DNA of 64,000 nucleotides, from assembly GCA_024516035.1 (NCBI GenBank), contig JAMCCL010000015.1:62001-126000 (forward strand). Reading direction: 5' to 3'. The notes beneath the pieces were generated by a model. The model made no database searches and was not told the DNA's origin. It saw nothing but the letters and a program-made list of their open reading frames with translations. How positions within the stretch are numbered: position 1 is the first letter of the stretch; every line of letters begins with the position of its first letter. Made by a program: the position numbers and the translations under genes. This DNA comes from Bactericera cockerelli. Taxonomy: Eukaryota > Arthropoda > Insecta > Hemiptera > Triozidae. Below, piece by piece: positions 63,078 through 64,000 of this stretch.

Positions 63078-64000
63078 TAACAATCTCTTCCATCCAACCC
63101 CATGCGATTAGGATATTCGTGATGCTGCACTACCCACTAAGTTTTAAAATAAAAAACACAAAAAAACTGTATACATACAATATAAATATTATACATTTCG
63201 TTTTCTCCCTCCCTTCTTCTATCTTTTTTTTATTTTTAGTTTGATCCCTGATTGCTGCCACATCTGCACTTGATAAGTCTTATCCTTCTTCATGTTTAGA
63301 CAAATTGGCACAAGATTTTGGTTCCGCCTTCTTTCAATATCTTTTCTAATGACACATTTCTTTTGGATTTTGGAACAGTCACACACAGTGGCTTGAGTGT
63401 GTGTTTTGTTACAGTAACAGAAATCTTATCCTGACCCATTTCTATTTCTACAAGGATCATTCCAATAGTTTTTTTTTCTTCTTTTTCAAGGATTGTTATA
63501 GCGATGGTTGCTAATTATTTTTGAAGAAATAATATTTTTTCTTCCTTATTATTTTAATGAAGATGCAACATTCTGTTCGGTATTTAAATTACAAAAGAAA
63601 ATTGCAATAAGGAGGATTCTATGAAACTTTAAAAAATAAAATTGAATTAATTAGAAGATACGTTTAAGAAGGGTGATTCATGAACTCCAATAGTCGACAA
63701 TAAAATTTTAATTCTTAATGTTGTTTTAATTGTAAATATTTTGTATTATACTTTCCAACTGTTTTTATAACCTGTTATCAAGGGTGGTGCGGAACAGAAT
63801 GCCAAAGGCATTATCACCTCCCTTGATCAAACTTTGTTTATCTTTAATAATGAATTATACCTTTTGACTGCACCTGTATATAAAAAATTATCTTCACAAT
63901 TCAATAATGTGTTTTAAATTGAATATATACTTACCTATATATTTTATATTAGGAACTATTACTAAGTTGGTTCTTCTGAGTACTTGGCCCGATATTTTAG
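63078..64000. other. No gene; short repeat pieces
   Basis: 63113-63145 (GATGCTGCACTACCCACTAA) is a SINE-C 3' end. 63772-63835 holds ATCAAGGGTGGTGCGG and CCTCCCTTGATC, an inverted pair, resembling 11235-11275. The rest is AT-rich. Confidence 0.5.

Overview
The window is eukaryotic nuclear DNA from an arthropod, most likely an insect. The evidence is canonical GT-AG splice sites, long T-rich introns, poly(A)-tailed non-LTR retrotransposons, tRNA- and 5S-derived SINEs, small mariner/hAT-type elements with TA or 8-bp target duplications, and many GA/TC microsatellites. The combination is compatible with a hemipteran such as a planthopper, but nothing here fixes the species and that guess is weak.

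Host coding content is sparse. Two plus-strand exons, 972-1105 and 8345-9032, have good acceptors and donors and matching codon phase across a 7.2-kb intron. They encode about 274 residues of a basic, low-complexity protein that I do not recognise. A weaker open stretch at 12454-12681 could be a terminal exon or a retrocopy fragment. The rest is intron or intergenic DNA and mobile elements.

Layout. 1-9 kb: the two-exon gene and its repeat-filled intron, with a LINE 3' end at 3786-4500. 9-10.2 kb: a perfect 29-bp hairpin and a 29-bp minisatellite of about 20 copies. 10-18 kb: SINE fragments and low-complexity DNA. 18.4-25.2 kb: an almost full-length LINE (ORF1 with three zinc knuckles; ORF2 with endonuclease, reverse transcriptase and RNase H) flanked by an 11-bp duplication and lying in an older DNA-transposon end, followed by a mariner-type transposase remnant. 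25-33 kb: long pyrimidine and purine tracts and a 56-bp minisatellite. 34-36 kb: a hAT-like non-autonomous element with an 8-bp duplication and a TA-flanked MITE. 37-48 kb: SINEs, 5S-derived repeats, and a second LINE 3' end whose tail holds a SINE with an 18-bp duplication. 50-52.7 kb: a 2.7-kb inverted-repeat DNA transposon that split a SINE and carries a decayed ORF. 54-55.5 kb: a MITE and a 249-bp perfect inverted repeat. 56-64 kb: SINEs, another MITE, and a long-TIR fold-back element related to the 54-kb MITE.

The elements form layers whose relative age can be read from nesting: SINE-D before the 50-kb transposon; the transposon before the SINE-E and SINE-B copies inside it; the DNA-transposon end before the big LINE; the 43-kb LINE before its SINE-C. 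The most notable items are the 50-kb transposon, the 249-bp palindrome, the 5S-derived SINE family, the long-TIR fold-back family and the unrecognised two-exon gene. Family names SINE-A to SINE-F and Rep1 to Rep5 are labels used only in this annotation; repeat boundaries are approximate unless a target duplication is stated.
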